Source: Acidobacteriaceae bacterium (lineage in GTDB: Bacteria > Acidobacteriota > Terriglobia > Terriglobales > Acidobacteriaceae). From it: a stretch of DNA of 60,738 bases. Both the position numbers and the translations under genes were made by a program. Positions 1 to 8,071 of the stretch are shown here, in pieces (positions within the stretch are counted from its first letter, which is position 1; every line of letters begins with the position of its first letter). The stretch lies in assembly GCA_030037545.1 (NCBI GenBank), contig JASHRF010000040.1:1-60738 (forward strand), written 5' to 3'. The notes beneath the pieces are model-generated. The model worked only from the letters and a program-made list of their open reading frames with translations, made no database searches and was not told where the DNA came from.

Positions 1-55
1 CGTGCCGCTTAGGGCGACAGAGGAGCGTGGGCTTCAGCCCCTGAGGGACGGTTCC
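1..55. repeat. Partial copy of the hairpin-core dispersed element (E1)
   Basis: The segment holds CGTGCC, a spacer of about 25 bases, then GGGCTTCAGCCCCTGAGGGAC. This order matches the right part of the elements at 2014-2160, 10993-11117 and 45027-45111. The left part lies outside the window. It overlaps the last codons of coaE, so it may also form the 3' end of that transcript. Confidence 0.55.
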
Positions 56-729
56 CTTCGATTTCCAGCTTTACCGCCGGCTTTTAGCCGTTTCCACAAT
101 ACATAAACCTGGGCGCGCAGAGACTCCAGGTCGCCGGAATTGTCGAGAACGTAATCGGCTTCCGCGGCTTTTTCGGCGTCGGGAATCTGGTGCCTGAGGC
201 GCATGCGCGCATCGGCTTCGGCGCGGCCCTCGGCGGAAGCGTTCATGCGGGCCGCGTAGCGCGCGATCTTCAGCTCCTCCGGCGCCGTCACCACCACGAT
301 GCGGTCGATGCGGCGGCGCCAGTCGGTCAACACGCTCTCTTTTTCGCCGCGGGCGAGGGCATCGCGCATGACTTCGAAGATCAGCGCCGATTCGATCACG
401 GCCACCGCCGCCGGATCCCGCGCGAAGATCTCTTCCATCAAGCGCCGCTGCTCCGCGATCACCGGCGGATGCACGATGGCGTTCAGCTCGTTGAGCCGTC
501 CGCCCTCAAAAGCCAGCTCCGCCAGCCGCGCGCGATCGAGCCGCCCGTCCGCGCTCACAACCTGTGGCCCGAAATGCTCCACGATCTCAAGATAAACCGG
601 CTCGCCGGGTTCCATCATGGCGCGGCCCAGCCCATCGGCCTCGATAATTTTTGCGCCTAATTCGCGCAGCATATCAGCCACGGTGCTCTTGCCGCTGCCC
701 AGGCTGCCGGTAAGGCCCACGCGCAGCAT
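34..729 (-). CDS. coaE: Dephospho-CoA kinase
   Basis: Phosphorylates the 3'-hydroxyl of dephospho-CoA with ATP, the last step of coenzyme A synthesis in the cytoplasm. The 231-residue product opens with the family signature GLTGSLGSGKST (residues 5-16), a Walker A P-loop, followed by the substrate-site region around IIEADGLGRAM. A later segment (IVVVTAPEELKIARYAARM) matches the lid and base-binding region. It is slightly longer than the usual 200 or so residues because of a basic C-terminal tail. It starts three bases after the folD stop codon on the same strand, so the two are almost certainly co-transcribed. The terminal codons run into a dispersed repeat, which may explain the extra tail. 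Confidence 0.95.
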   Translation of the reverse strand: MLRVGLTGSLGSGKSTVADMLRELGAKIIEADGLGRAMMEPGEPVYLEIVEHFGPQVVSADGRLDRARLAELAFEGGRLNELNAIVHPPVIAEQRRLMEEIFARDPAAVAVIESALIFEVMRDALARGEKESVLTDWRRRIDRIVVVTAPEELKIARYAARMNASAEGRAEADARMRLRHQIPDAEKAAEADYVLDNSGDLESLRAQVYVLWKRLKAGGKAGNRREPSLRG

Positions 730-732
730 GCG

Positions 733-1647
733 TCAAAGTCCCCGCCGCATCTTCGCCGCGCGCACGGTGTTGGCCATCAGCATGGCGATAGTGAGCGGAC
801 CCACGCCGCCCGGAACCGGCGTGTATGCCCCGGCGATCTCAAACGCATGGGGATCGACGTCGCCGACGATGGTCGAGCCGCGCCTGGCAAATGTCTCCTC
901 GCGTTTCAGGTCGCCCTTGAAAAAGCGATCGAACTCCTCGCGCGTAGTGATGCGATTAATTCCTACATCGATCAGCGTGGCGCCCGGTTTGACCATGGCT
1001 GGCGTGATGAACCCGGGCCGTCCGATGGCAGCGACAAGGATGTCCGCCTCCCGCGTAATCGCATCCAGATAGCGCGTCTGCGAGTGGCAGATGGTCACCG
1101 TCGCGTGCTCATGGAGCAGCAGCATGGCCACGGGCTTGCCGACAATGTCGCTGCGGCCCACCACCACCGCGCGCTGGCCGGCAATGGCAATCCCGCTGCG
1201 CTTGAGAATCTCCAACACGCCCGCCGGCGTGCACGGCACCAGCGCCGGTCGGCCCGCCAGCAAGCGGCCCGCGTTTATGGGATGAAATCCATCCACGTCC
1301 TTGTCCGGATCGACGGCATCGAGCAGCCTCTTGGCGTCAACGTGTTTCGGTAGCGGCAATTGGATCAGGATGCCGTCGATATCGTCGCGGCCATTGAGCT
1401 GCTCCACCAGCTCCAGCATGGCCTCGGTGGTAACATCGGTCGGCGGCATGATCAGGTCGCTATAGAGGCCAAGCTCGGCGCAGGTGTTCACCTTGCTGCG
1501 CACATAAATCTCCGAGGCCGCAACGTGGCCCACCAGCACCGCGGCCAGCCCCGGCCGCACGCCGCGCGCCGCCAGCGTCTTGACTTCCTCCGCCACTTCC
1601 TGCTTGATAGCCGTGGCAATAGCCACGCCCTCGAGAACTTTCGCCAT
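733..1647 (-). CDS. folD: Bifunctional methylenetetrahydrofolate dehydrogenase/methenyltetrahydrofolate cyclohydrolase
   Basis: Interconverts 5,10-methylene-, methenyl- and 10-formyl-tetrahydrofolate with NADP, feeding purine and formyl-Met-tRNA synthesis. At 304 residues it has the normal length and all family blocks: the catalytic region ASEIYVRSK with Tyr48 and Lys52, QLPLPKHVD, PDKDVDGFHP, the Rossmann signature GRSDIVGKP, and the C-terminal PVPGGVGPLTIAML. It is the first gene of a tight pair with coaE. Upstream is a repeat-rich spacer of about 620 bases that it shares with the divergent phosphatase gene at 2268. I see no sign of truncation. Confidence 0.97.
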   Translation of the reverse strand: MAKVLEGVAIATAIKQEVAEEVKTLAARGVRPGLAAVLVGHVAASEIYVRSKVNTCAELGLYSDLIMPPTDVTTEAMLELVEQLNGRDDIDGILIQLPLPKHVDAKRLLDAVDPDKDVDGFHPINAGRLLAGRPALVPCTPAGVLEILKRSGIAIAGQRAVVVGRSDIVGKPVAMLLLHEHATVTICHSQTRYLDAITREADILVAAIGRPGFITPAMVKPGATLIDVGINRITTREEFDRFFKGDLKREETFARRGSTIVGDVDPHAFEIAGAYTPVPGGVGPLTIAMLMANTVRAAKMRRGL

Positions 1648-1838
1648 GATCCCCGCGCTTCTCCCTGTTCCATCGTACCTGTTTCAACCGCCGTGATTCT
1701 GATGGGGTCGCCAATCGCCCGGCCACAGCAGCCGCACCCAGAGTTGCGCCTGAGGGGCTAAAGTGTCTGCGTGAGAACCGGAAAAATCGGCGATCGCCGC
1801 GCAAGAGGGGCATCCCGCAGGGATGCTGGGAAGTTAGT

Positions 1839-1876
1839 CCAGGATGGAGTCCGCCGTTAGGCGGACGCAATCCTGG
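1839..1876. repeat. Strong hairpin with CCAGGAT/ATCCTGG outer and GTCCGCC/GGCGGAC inner stems
   Basis: CCAGGAT (1839-1845) pairs with ATCCTGG (1870-1876), and GTCCGCC (1849-1855) with GGCGGAC (1860-1866) around a GTTA loop. The CCCAGG/CCTGGG theme recurs in hairpins at 4385-4421 and 16718-16745, suggesting one repeat family. It lies upstream of folD on the minus strand, so it is not an obvious terminator. Confidence 0.6.
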
Positions 1877-2013
1877 GAAAAGGCGCAAAAAAGTTTCTCG
1901 AGCCCGGGAGGGGGCGACGGAACCATGCTGCATGACGGGAGATTGCAAATTCGAGTTCTCACGCAGACACTAAAGCCCCCAGATTTTTATGCGCCTTTGA
2001 CGGCGCGGCTGTA

Positions 2014-2160
2014 CAGGCTGCGGAAAACTTTGCCTCCGCGCTGTTTTGAAAAGGTACGGATTTATCCGTGCCATTAAGTCCAACAAGACGAAATCGGCTT
2101 TAGCCGCCGAGGGATGATTTTCCTCGCAACCTGACGAATTTTGAAGTTTTCCGCAGCCTG
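2014..2160. repeat. Hairpin-core element with 17-bp perfect inverted arms (E2)
   Basis: The arms CAGGCTGCGGAAAACTT (2014-2030) and AAGTTTTCCGCAGCCTG (2144-2160) are perfect inverted repeats. Between them is the core shared with the other copies: TTTTGAAAAGGTACGG, a stem closing at CCGTGCC, then CGGCTTTAGCCG and GAGGGATGA. The structure could be a MITE-like element or a structured RNA. Confidence 0.75.
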
Positions 2161-2267
2161 CGTAACCGCGCCCTTTCCAAACCGCATTTATGCGATCCAG
2201 CCTACGGAGATTGTGAAAGCGACGTGATTCTCGCTCTGCAGCGGCACCAACCGTTTATGCTTCTTCC

Positions 2268-4352
2268 ATGCCCCGGTGGCTTGCATTTCTCATCCCCGTA
2301 GCGCTCATTCTTGCAGCCGCAGGCGCGCAGACGCGGAACGCACATAGTGTCGCCTCCACGCCCACAGCGCCCAACGCGCCCGCCTTGACACCGACACTGA
2401 CCATCGACGGCCTCGGCAAAGGCTCGGCCGAACTCGGCGGGCCGTGGCAGTTTCACGTTGGCGACGATATGCGCTGGGCGCAGCCGGGCATCGACGACGC
2501 TACCGGCCACAACGGCTGGGAGACGATTCGCGTGGACCAGCCCTGGGGCATGCAGACCCATTTCTCCTATGCCGGCTTCGCCTGGTACCGTCGCCATCTC
2601 ACCATCACGCCCGCGCCCGGAATCAAGCCCGATTTCCGTTTGCTGATGCCGCCGGTCGTGAATGCCTGCGAAATCTACTGGAATGGTGCGCTCATCGGCC
2701 GCATCGGCAAGCTGCCGCCGCATCCCAGTTGGCCGGCGACGGGCAGTTCCCGCATCTTTCCGTTTCCCGGCGCGGGCTCGGGCACCCTGGCCATCCGCGT
2801 CTGGGCAGCCCCGCTCGGATCGAGCGATCCGGGCACGTCCGGAGGGCTGACCGACAAGCCCCTCCTGGGCGATGCCGCTTCCATCGCCGGCGTCAAAGCC
2901 ATCCACGACGACGTGAACTTCCGCGCCAACCTCTATGGAAACGCACAGATCCTGATTGCCTTCCTGCTTGGTTGCGGAGCATTTCTGGTGTGGCTGCGCC
3001 GCCGCCAGGAACGTGTCTACCTTTGGTTCGCGATTTTTGCCGTCAGTCCGGCCATCTGGAGCGAGCTCTTCAATCCGCGGCGGGGGCTGTCGGAGATCGT
3101 CGCCAGCAGCATCCTGCAGCCGCTCTTTGCGCTTGGCACTCTCGCGGTCTGGTACTTGCTGATTCATCTTCTCGAGCTCCGCTCCCGTCGCCGGTTGGTT
3201 GCCTGGACCAACGTGCTGGCCATCGTCTACCTGACCGCCAGCACCCTGGACGGCGTTCTCGCTTACTTCCAGGCGCTGTGGGGTCTGCACGCATGGATGC
3301 CGGCAGCCGATGCCGCGCTTACGGGCTTCGGCATCATTGGCAGCGTCCTGCCTCTGGTCCTTGTGGCGTTCGGGATTCGGCAAAAGCTCAATCCGGCGCG
3401 CTGGGCCGTGGCGCTTACCGCCTTTATCGCCGACATGTTGACCGTTCTCGTTGCCGCCAGCCAGGAGGGACAGCGCTTCACGCATTGGAATCTGACTTTT
3501 CTCGCTTACCCATTTGTCTGGATTGGCGGCGTGTACCTATCTGTTCAAATGCTGGCCGCGACGGCCTTCATTATCGCCATCCTCTCCGCCATTTATCGCT
3601 ATGCGCGCGAGCACCAGGCGCGGCAGCGCGATCTCGAAGAGGAGCTGCGCAGCGCCCGCGAGCTGCAACGGGTGCTGATTCCCGAGGATCCGCCGGCCGT
3701 CCCCGGCTTTACGCTCACCAGCGCCTATCGCCCGGCGCGCGATGTGGGTGGCGACTTCTTCCAGGTGGTTCCCCTCGCCGGCGGCTCGACATTGATCGTG
3801 CTCGGCGACGTGAGCGGCAAGGGACTGCGCGCGGCCATGGCAGTTTCGCTCATCGTGGGCGCGGCGCGCGCTCTCGCCGACGATTATCCGCACCCGGCCG
3901 CGCTGCTCACCCAGCTCAACCGGCGTCTCTGCGGACGCTTGCAGGGCGGCTTTGCCACCTGTATTGCCGTGCGCATCGGCCTGCAAGGTGAATGCCGCGT
4001 GGCCAGCGCCGGACATCCCGCGCCTTATCTCAACGACCGCGAACTACCGTTGCCCGGCGCCCTCCCGCTGGGCATTAACCCCGATACCAGCTACGAAGAG
4101 TTTGCCGCGCCGCTCAAAGTGGGCGACCATCTTGCCCTCTACACCGACGGCCTGCTCGAAGCGCGCAGCCAGACGGGCGAACTCTTCAGCTTCGAGCGCC
4201 TCAAGAATCTGTTTGCCGCCACGCCCGATGCGGCGCGCGCAGCCGAGGCCGCAATGGATTTTGGGCAGGAGGACGATATCACTGTCCTCACACTCCAGCG
4301 CCTGGCGGCCGGCGAAGAATCCCGCGTCGCATTTCGGACCCACTCCGCCTAG
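2268..4352 (+). CDS. Membrane-anchored PP2C/SpoIIE-type serine/threonine phosphatase (RsbU-like)
   Basis: A 694-residue sensor phosphatase, probably dephosphorylating an anti-sigma-antagonist or similar phosphoprotein in a partner-switching pathway. It has a signal peptide (residues 1-20), an extracellular beta-rich region (about 45-210) resembling 7TMR-DISM or sugar-binding jelly rolls, six to eight membrane helices (about 220-440), a short coiled coil (about 446-475, ending in the RELQRVLIP motif typical before SpoIIE domains), and a SpoIIE catalytic domain (about 490-685). Metal-binding acidic residues are visible in VGGDFF, LGDVSGKG, YTDGLLEA and DDITVLTL. No cognate anti-sigma kinase or STAS protein lies next to it, so its target is unknown. 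It stands alone between a repeat-rich spacer and a convergent neighbour. Confidence 0.9.
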   Translation: MPRWLAFLIPVALILAAAGAQTRNAHSVASTPTAPNAPALTPTLTIDGLGKGSAELGGPWQFHVGDDMRWAQPGIDDATGHNGWETIRVDQPWGMQTHFSYAGFAWYRRHLTITPAPGIKPDFRLLMPPVVNACEIYWNGALIGRIGKLPPHPSWPATGSSRIFPFPGAGSGTLAIRVWAAPLGSSDPGTSGGLTDKPLLGDAASIAGVKAIHDDVNFRANLYGNAQILIAFLLGCGAFLVWLRRRQERVYLWFAIFAVSPAIWSELFNPRRGLSEIVASSILQPLFALGTLAVWYLLIHLLELRSRRRLVAWTNVLAIVYLTASTLDGVLAYFQALWGLHAWMPAADAALTGFGIIGSVLPLVLVAFGIRQKLNPARWAVALTAFIADMLTVLVAASQEGQRFTHWNLTFLAYPFVWIGGVYLSVQMLAATAFIIAILSAIYRYAREHQARQRDLEEELRSARELQRVLIPEDPPAVPGFTLTSAYRPARDVGGDFFQVVPLAGGSTLIVLGDVSGKGLRAAMAVSLIVGAARALADDYPHPAALLTQLNRRLCGRLQGGFATCIAVRIGLQGECRVASAGHPAPYLNDRELPLPGALPLGINPDTSYEEFAAPLKVGDHLALYTDGLLEARSQTGELFSFERLKNLFAATPDAARAAEAAMDFGQEDDITVLTLQRLAAGEESRVAFRTHSA

Positions 4353-4384
4353 TTCTTTGGCCGCGTGGTTCTGTACCGTCGCAG

Positions 4385-4421
4385 GTGCCCCAGGTCCTGA
4401 TTTTGGGGCCTGGGATAGCAC
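4385..4421. terminator. Hairpin between convergent genes, possible bidirectional terminator
   Basis: GTGC-CCCAGG (from 4385) can pair with CCTGGG...GCAC (to 4421) around a G/T-rich loop. It sits between the stop codons of the phosphatase (4352) and the ARPP-1 gene (4434). There is no clear T-run, so termination is inferred from position. It may equally be a copy of the CCCAGG/CCTGGG repeat family. Confidence 0.4.
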
Positions 4422-4433
4422 GAACCTAAAGCA

Positions 4434-5768
4434 TCACCGATAAATCTCCAGCTCAACCGGCTCCGGCAAAATTGTGACCGGCTCGATGGGCCGATAGACT
4501 TCCGGACGGACCATCGGCATCGGATGCATGCGGCGGACGGGCTCTTCTTCCTCGCGTAGCTTCATTTTGCTGATGTGCACTTCGTATTCTGCGCCGGGCA
4601 GCAGCGAATCGAGCACGAAGGTCTCCGTACCGCCGTTCCTTACCTCGCTGTAGCGATAGACGCCCACCACGCCTTCGCTGCTTTCCGTGCCGCTGCTGGG
4701 GGCGTTCAGGAACCGCTGCGCATCGGCCACACTGGGCGCGGCGTGGTCTTCGTGATCCGTCAGACTCTCTGCGGCATAGGAGCGCACCAGCTTGGTCCAG
4801 TAGCGCGCCAGCAGGTCGGTGTCGGCAAAGATGTCAGCCCAGATGATCTCGCCGCGCACAGCCACGACCACACCCACCGCGTGCTCCTCGCGCAGTTTGG
4901 CTAGCACCTGTTCGCGCGCCTCGATCACCGGCGCTGCGGCCTCATCCACCTTCTGGCTCACCGCGCTGTTCTCCATCGCCTTGGCGTAGCTGGTGGTGCC
5001 GAGTGGCCGCGGAATGGCTGTTGAGTCAGGCGAAGCGCTGCTGCCCGCGGACGGCGCGGCGGCGATTTCCATCTGCGCGATGGCGCCATTCACCGAGTTC
5101 CATACCTCCTGCTGGTTCTGGTCCGCCATAGCGCGCTCGCGTACCGCCGGCTGCACCATGAAGCTCTGCGCCGGAGCCTTGGCCGAAGCGCCAAACTCCG
5201 GCGAGCTCTCTGTCCAGCGTCCCGGCTCGATGCAGAAGACGGAGAGATCGATGGGATCGGCGTCAACCGGCACGATGCGATCCTTGGCCACGATGCGATC
5301 CTGCTTGCCTCCGGTCACAATTTCGCCCGCGAGCAGCAGCAGCGGCTTCTTCGCGTGGTTCACCAGCACCAGCGTGTTCACCTCGTCGCCCTGATAAGCG
5401 CGGTGAGCGACAAGATCGTTTAGCTGTCCGTTGTTCCCGCCGCGCGGGCGCACCAGCCCCACTGCCCTGCCGGCCTCCGTCACTTCCACTGCGCCGCTGC
5501 GGATGCCCTCGTCGAGGGTGATAAACGGCGTCTCGGCCGGCGATTTACCTTCGCTCCGCACCACCGGAAACAGCAGCAGGTTGCCGCTTTCCGTTGGCGC
5601 CAGCACGCGCAATGACCGGCCCATGGCCTGCGACGTCGAGCCCGCCTCTGCTTGCGGCGCGGCCGCCGCCTGCGCCGTGCACGCATTGACTCCGGTTTTC
5701 GCCGCAACCATCCATCCGGCCAGCGCAACCATTGCCGTCGAAAGAAAAAACCTGCCCAGGAGTTTCAT
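4434..5768 (-). CDS. Secreted ARPP-1 (DUF6569) family protein
   Basis: A 444-residue exported protein of unknown biochemical role. The start at 5768 is chosen because it begins a clean signal peptide (MKLLGRFFLSTAMVALAGW); the frame is open further upstream but runs through the divergent sigma-factor promoter. The diagnostic region is in the middle: a segment containing KKPLLLLAGEIVTGGKQDR, then VPVDADPIDLSVFCIEPGRW, which matches the ARPP-1 domain. A Ser/Ala/Pro-rich linker and a second conserved half (EVLAKLREEHAVGVVVAVRGEI is split by the linker) follow. The C-terminus is Pro- and Glu-rich. It is transcribed away from the sigma/anti-sigma pair and shares a short promoter region with it, so co-regulation is possible but not shown. 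Confidence 0.8.
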   Translation of the reverse strand: MKLLGRFFLSTAMVALAGWMVAAKTGVNACTAQAAAAPQAEAGSTSQAMGRSLRVLAPTESGNLLLFPVVRSEGKSPAETPFITLDEGIRSGAVEVTEAGRAVGLVRPRGGNNGQLNDLVAHRAYQGDEVNTLVLVNHAKKPLLLLAGEIVTGGKQDRIVAKDRIVPVDADPIDLSVFCIEPGRWTESSPEFGASAKAPAQSFMVQPAVRERAMADQNQQEVWNSVNGAIAQMEIAAAPSAGSSASPDSTAIPRPLGTTSYAKAMENSAVSQKVDEAAAPVIEAREQVLAKLREEHAVGVVVAVRGEIIWADIFADTDLLARYWTKLVRSYAAESLTDHEDHAAPSVADAQRFLNAPSSGTESSEGVVGVYRYSEVRNGGTETFVLDSLLPGAEYEVHISKMKLREEEEPVRRMHPMPMVRPEVYRPIEPVTILPEPVELEIYR

Positions 5769-5861
5769 TCCAGTCCTCCGACCGGTCCGCGGTTTCCGCC
5801 ACGGCCATTCAATCCGGGAACGGCGTCGCCGCATTTCCTTGCAGAATTTTTTTGGCGTATC

Positions 5862-6824
5862 GTGAGGGGCGTGGGGATTGCTCCGCTCGAACCCGTGGCG
5901 GGAACTGCCGGGGAGACCTTCTCCGGCGCGACGGCAGCCGTCGATGCTGCGCTGCTCGACGGTCTGTGGCAAGCGTGCGATGCCGCCACCTGGGGACTGG
6001 ATCGCGCCGAATTCGAGCGCATCCTGATTCGCGCGGGAAGCGCGCAGAGCCTCGGATTCCCTGACGGCACCACGCCAGCGCCTCGCCAGCCGCCCGCGGC
6101 GAGCCAACCAGCGGAGTTTTTTCGCGGACTGCGGCTGGACGACCTGGTTCTGGCCCACGCCTGCGCCGCCGGCAACGAGCGCGCGTGGGAGCGATTCATC
6201 GCGCTCTACCGCCAGCCGCTCACTCGCGCGGCTATCGCCACTACGCGCAGCGAAACCCTGGGCCGGGAGCTGGCCGATCAGCTCTACGCCGAGTTGTATG
6301 GGCTCGCTGAGCGCGGCGGGCAGCGCCGCTCTCCGCTCGAGTCCTATAAGGGTCGTGGATCTCTGCTAGGTTGGCTGCGCACCACGCTGGCCCAGCGCCA
6401 TGTGGATCATCTTCGCCGCAACCGTCATGAACAGCCAATCGAGGACCTGGACGCTGCGGCTCCCGATTCGCCGCCGCAGACGCTGCCTGCGGAACTCGCC
6501 GCGCTTCAGCGCGCCCTCGAAGCCGCGCTCGCCGCCCGCGGCGCCGAGGAGCGCTTTCTGCTCGCCGCGTACTACCTCGATGGCCAGACGCTGCTCGCGA
6601 TCGCCCGCATCCTTCGCGTTCACGAAGCTACCGTGAGCCGTAAGCTGCGCCGCGCGCTCAAGGAGATTCGCAAGCAGGTTCTGCGGCATCTGCAGATGCA
6701 GGGCCTGAGCCGGCGCGCCGCCGAGGAAGCGCTGGGCGTGGACCCGCGCGACCTGGATGTGAACCTGAAAAAACTGCTGCAACAATCGCAAACCGGCGCG
6801 TTCCCAGAGAAAGCTCCCTCATGA
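5862..6824 (+). CDS. Sigma-70 family (ECF-like) RNA polymerase sigma factor
   Basis: Directs RNA polymerase to a dedicated promoter set. The start is uncertain; GTG at 5862 (320 residues) is chosen because the frame further upstream overlaps the divergent ARPP-1 gene, and GTG at 5871 is also possible. Region 2 lies around residues 90-190, with AGNERAWERFIALY and the GRGSLLGWLRTTLAQRHVD block. Region 4 lies around 210-275, with a helix-turn-helix in GQTLLAIARILRVHEATVS and RRALKEIRK. A C-terminal extension of about 45 residues (SRRAAEEALGVDPRD) is unusual for ECF factors. The stop overlaps the start of the zinc-finger anti-sigma gene by four bases (ATGA), which indicates translational coupling and identifies the likely partner. 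Confidence 0.88.
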   Translation: MRGVGIAPLEPVAGTAGETFSGATAAVDAALLDGLWQACDAATWGLDRAEFERILIRAGSAQSLGFPDGTTPAPRQPPAASQPAEFFRGLRLDDLVLAHACAAGNERAWERFIALYRQPLTRAAIATTRSETLGRELADQLYAELYGLAERGGQRRSPLESYKGRGSLLGWLRTTLAQRHVDHLRRNRHEQPIEDLDAAAPDSPPQTLPAELAALQRALEAALAARGAEERFLLAAYYLDGQTLLAIARILRVHEATVSRKLRRALKEIRKQVLRHLQMQGLSRRAAEEALGVDPRDLDVNLKKLLQQSQTGAFPEKAPS

Positions 6825-7993
6825 ATTCGAATCTCCAACCCGCTGCTCATTTCGATTCCCACCCGGATGCCGAGATCCTCAACGCATTCGCCGAACAAGC
6901 GTTGCGGGAGCACGAACGCACGCCGATCCTGGCTCATCTGGCGGTCTGCAGCCGCTGCCGCCAGATCGTGGCGCTGGCGCAGGAAGCCGCGGAACTTGAA
7001 GACGTAGCGCCGGCCCAGGTCCCGTCAGCACAGCCCGCGGTTCGATCGCGCCCATCCTGGTTCCGTAACTGGTTCCGTAACTGGCGCGTTGCCTGGCTTC
7101 CGGTCGCGGCCCTTGTCTGCCTGGTGACGCTGACCGTGGTGGTCAATGTCCGCCACTTCGAGAAGGCTTCGGGATCCGCGAAGAGCGCGCCGCCTGCGCA
7201 ACAGCAGGCCATGACTGTGCAACAGCAGGCCGCAACTGTGCCTCAGGCGCGGCAGGCTGGCGTCCCGGCTGCGCCAGTGCCGGCCGGGAAGCGGGCGATC
7301 TCGCCGCGCCGCCATGCGCCGCCTTCCCCCCAGGCACTGGCAGAGGCGGCATTCTCTGCGCAGCCGGCCACCGTGCCCGCGCAAGAGCCGGCGAGTTCAG
7401 CCATGCCGGCTCCAGGTGCCGCCGCGCCGCTGCACGGCAGCCTCTACAGCACTGAAGCCTCTGCCTGGCGCCAGCAAGAGGCGCGTGCGACGACGGCGCA
7501 GAAAAGGGCGCTTCCTGCCAACGAGCAGCCAGTATGGGCAGCCGCGGGGTCTGCCGGAGCCGCCCCTGACCGGCGGCTGGACATGGAATCTCCAGCGCCG
7601 GCGCCGGCCCGGCCTGCAGGCGTGGCAGCGAACGCTGCGGTCACGTCATCCCCGGTCTTCGCCCCGCGCTTAACGCCTCCCGCTCCTCTGCCCAGCGGGC
7701 TGGCTCGCGTTTCCACGGCTTCGATCGGGAGGCGGATGGTGGCCATCGATTCCGCCGGCGCCGTATTCCTGAGCTTGGACGGCGGGGCACACTGGGAGCC
7801 GGTCGCCCGCCAGTGGAGCGGCCAGGCCGTGAGCGTCCGCGTCAGGATCTCGAGCGCTGCTCCCCAGAGTGCGCCGGAATCCTCCAGCCTTGCCGCGCCT
7901 CAACCTGCCGCGCTCCAATCCGACTTTGTGGTCGAGAATGATAAGGGCGAGGCATGGACCAGCAGCGACGGCCGGACTTGGGCTCCAAAGTAA
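6821..7993 (+). CDS. Transmembrane zinc-finger anti-sigma factor with a BNR/Ycf48-like C-terminus
   Basis: Likely holds the upstream sigma factor at the membrane until a signal arrives. The cytoplasmic N-terminus carries the ZAS-type motif His39-x3-Cys43-x2-Cys46 (AHLAVCSRC). One membrane helix follows at about residues 88-110 (WLPVAALVCLVTLTVVV). The periplasmic part has a long Ala/Pro/Gln-rich linker (about 125-300) and a small C-terminal domain (about 305-390) with LSLDGGAHWEPV and WTSSDGRTW. These are the Asp-box-like turns of BNR/Ycf48 propeller repeats. There are too few repeats for a full propeller, so this may be a sensor fragment. It overlaps the sigma gene by four bases. Confidence 0.82.
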   Translation: MNSNLQPAAHFDSHPDAEILNAFAEQALREHERTPILAHLAVCSRCRQIVALAQEAAELEDVAPAQVPSAQPAVRSRPSWFRNWFRNWRVAWLPVAALVCLVTLTVVVNVRHFEKASGSAKSAPPAQQQAMTVQQQAATVPQARQAGVPAAPVPAGKRAISPRRHAPPSPQALAEAAFSAQPATVPAQEPASSAMPAPGAAAPLHGSLYSTEASAWRQQEARATTAQKRALPANEQPVWAAAGSAGAAPDRRLDMESPAPAPARPAGVAANAAVTSSPVFAPRLTPPAPLPSGLARVSTASIGRRMVAIDSAGAVFLSLDGGAHWEPVARQWSGQAVSVRVRISSAAPQSAPESSSLAAPQPAALQSDFVVENDKGEAWTSSDGRTWAPK

Positions 7994-8071
7994 TTCCACC
8001 TTGGCGGGTGAGCCGATTCTACCTATAGGCAATGAATTTTCCGCCGATACACACGAAAGAGGATTGGTTCC

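Larger units (their letters stand above)
1648..2267. other. Repeat-bearing spacer between divergent genes
   Basis: No convincing gene. It holds a strong hairpin at 1839-1876 and the inverted-repeat element at 2014-2160. Promoters for folD (leftward) and the SpoIIE-type phosphatase (rightward) must lie here, but I could not place a clear -35/-10 pair. Short ORFs in this stretch read through the repeats and show no family features. Confidence 0.6.

Noticed and set aside
2202..3485. A 427-codon open frame on the minus strand opposite the SpoIIE-type phosphatase
   Set aside because: Composition is that of an antisense shadow; the phosphatase domains are clear.
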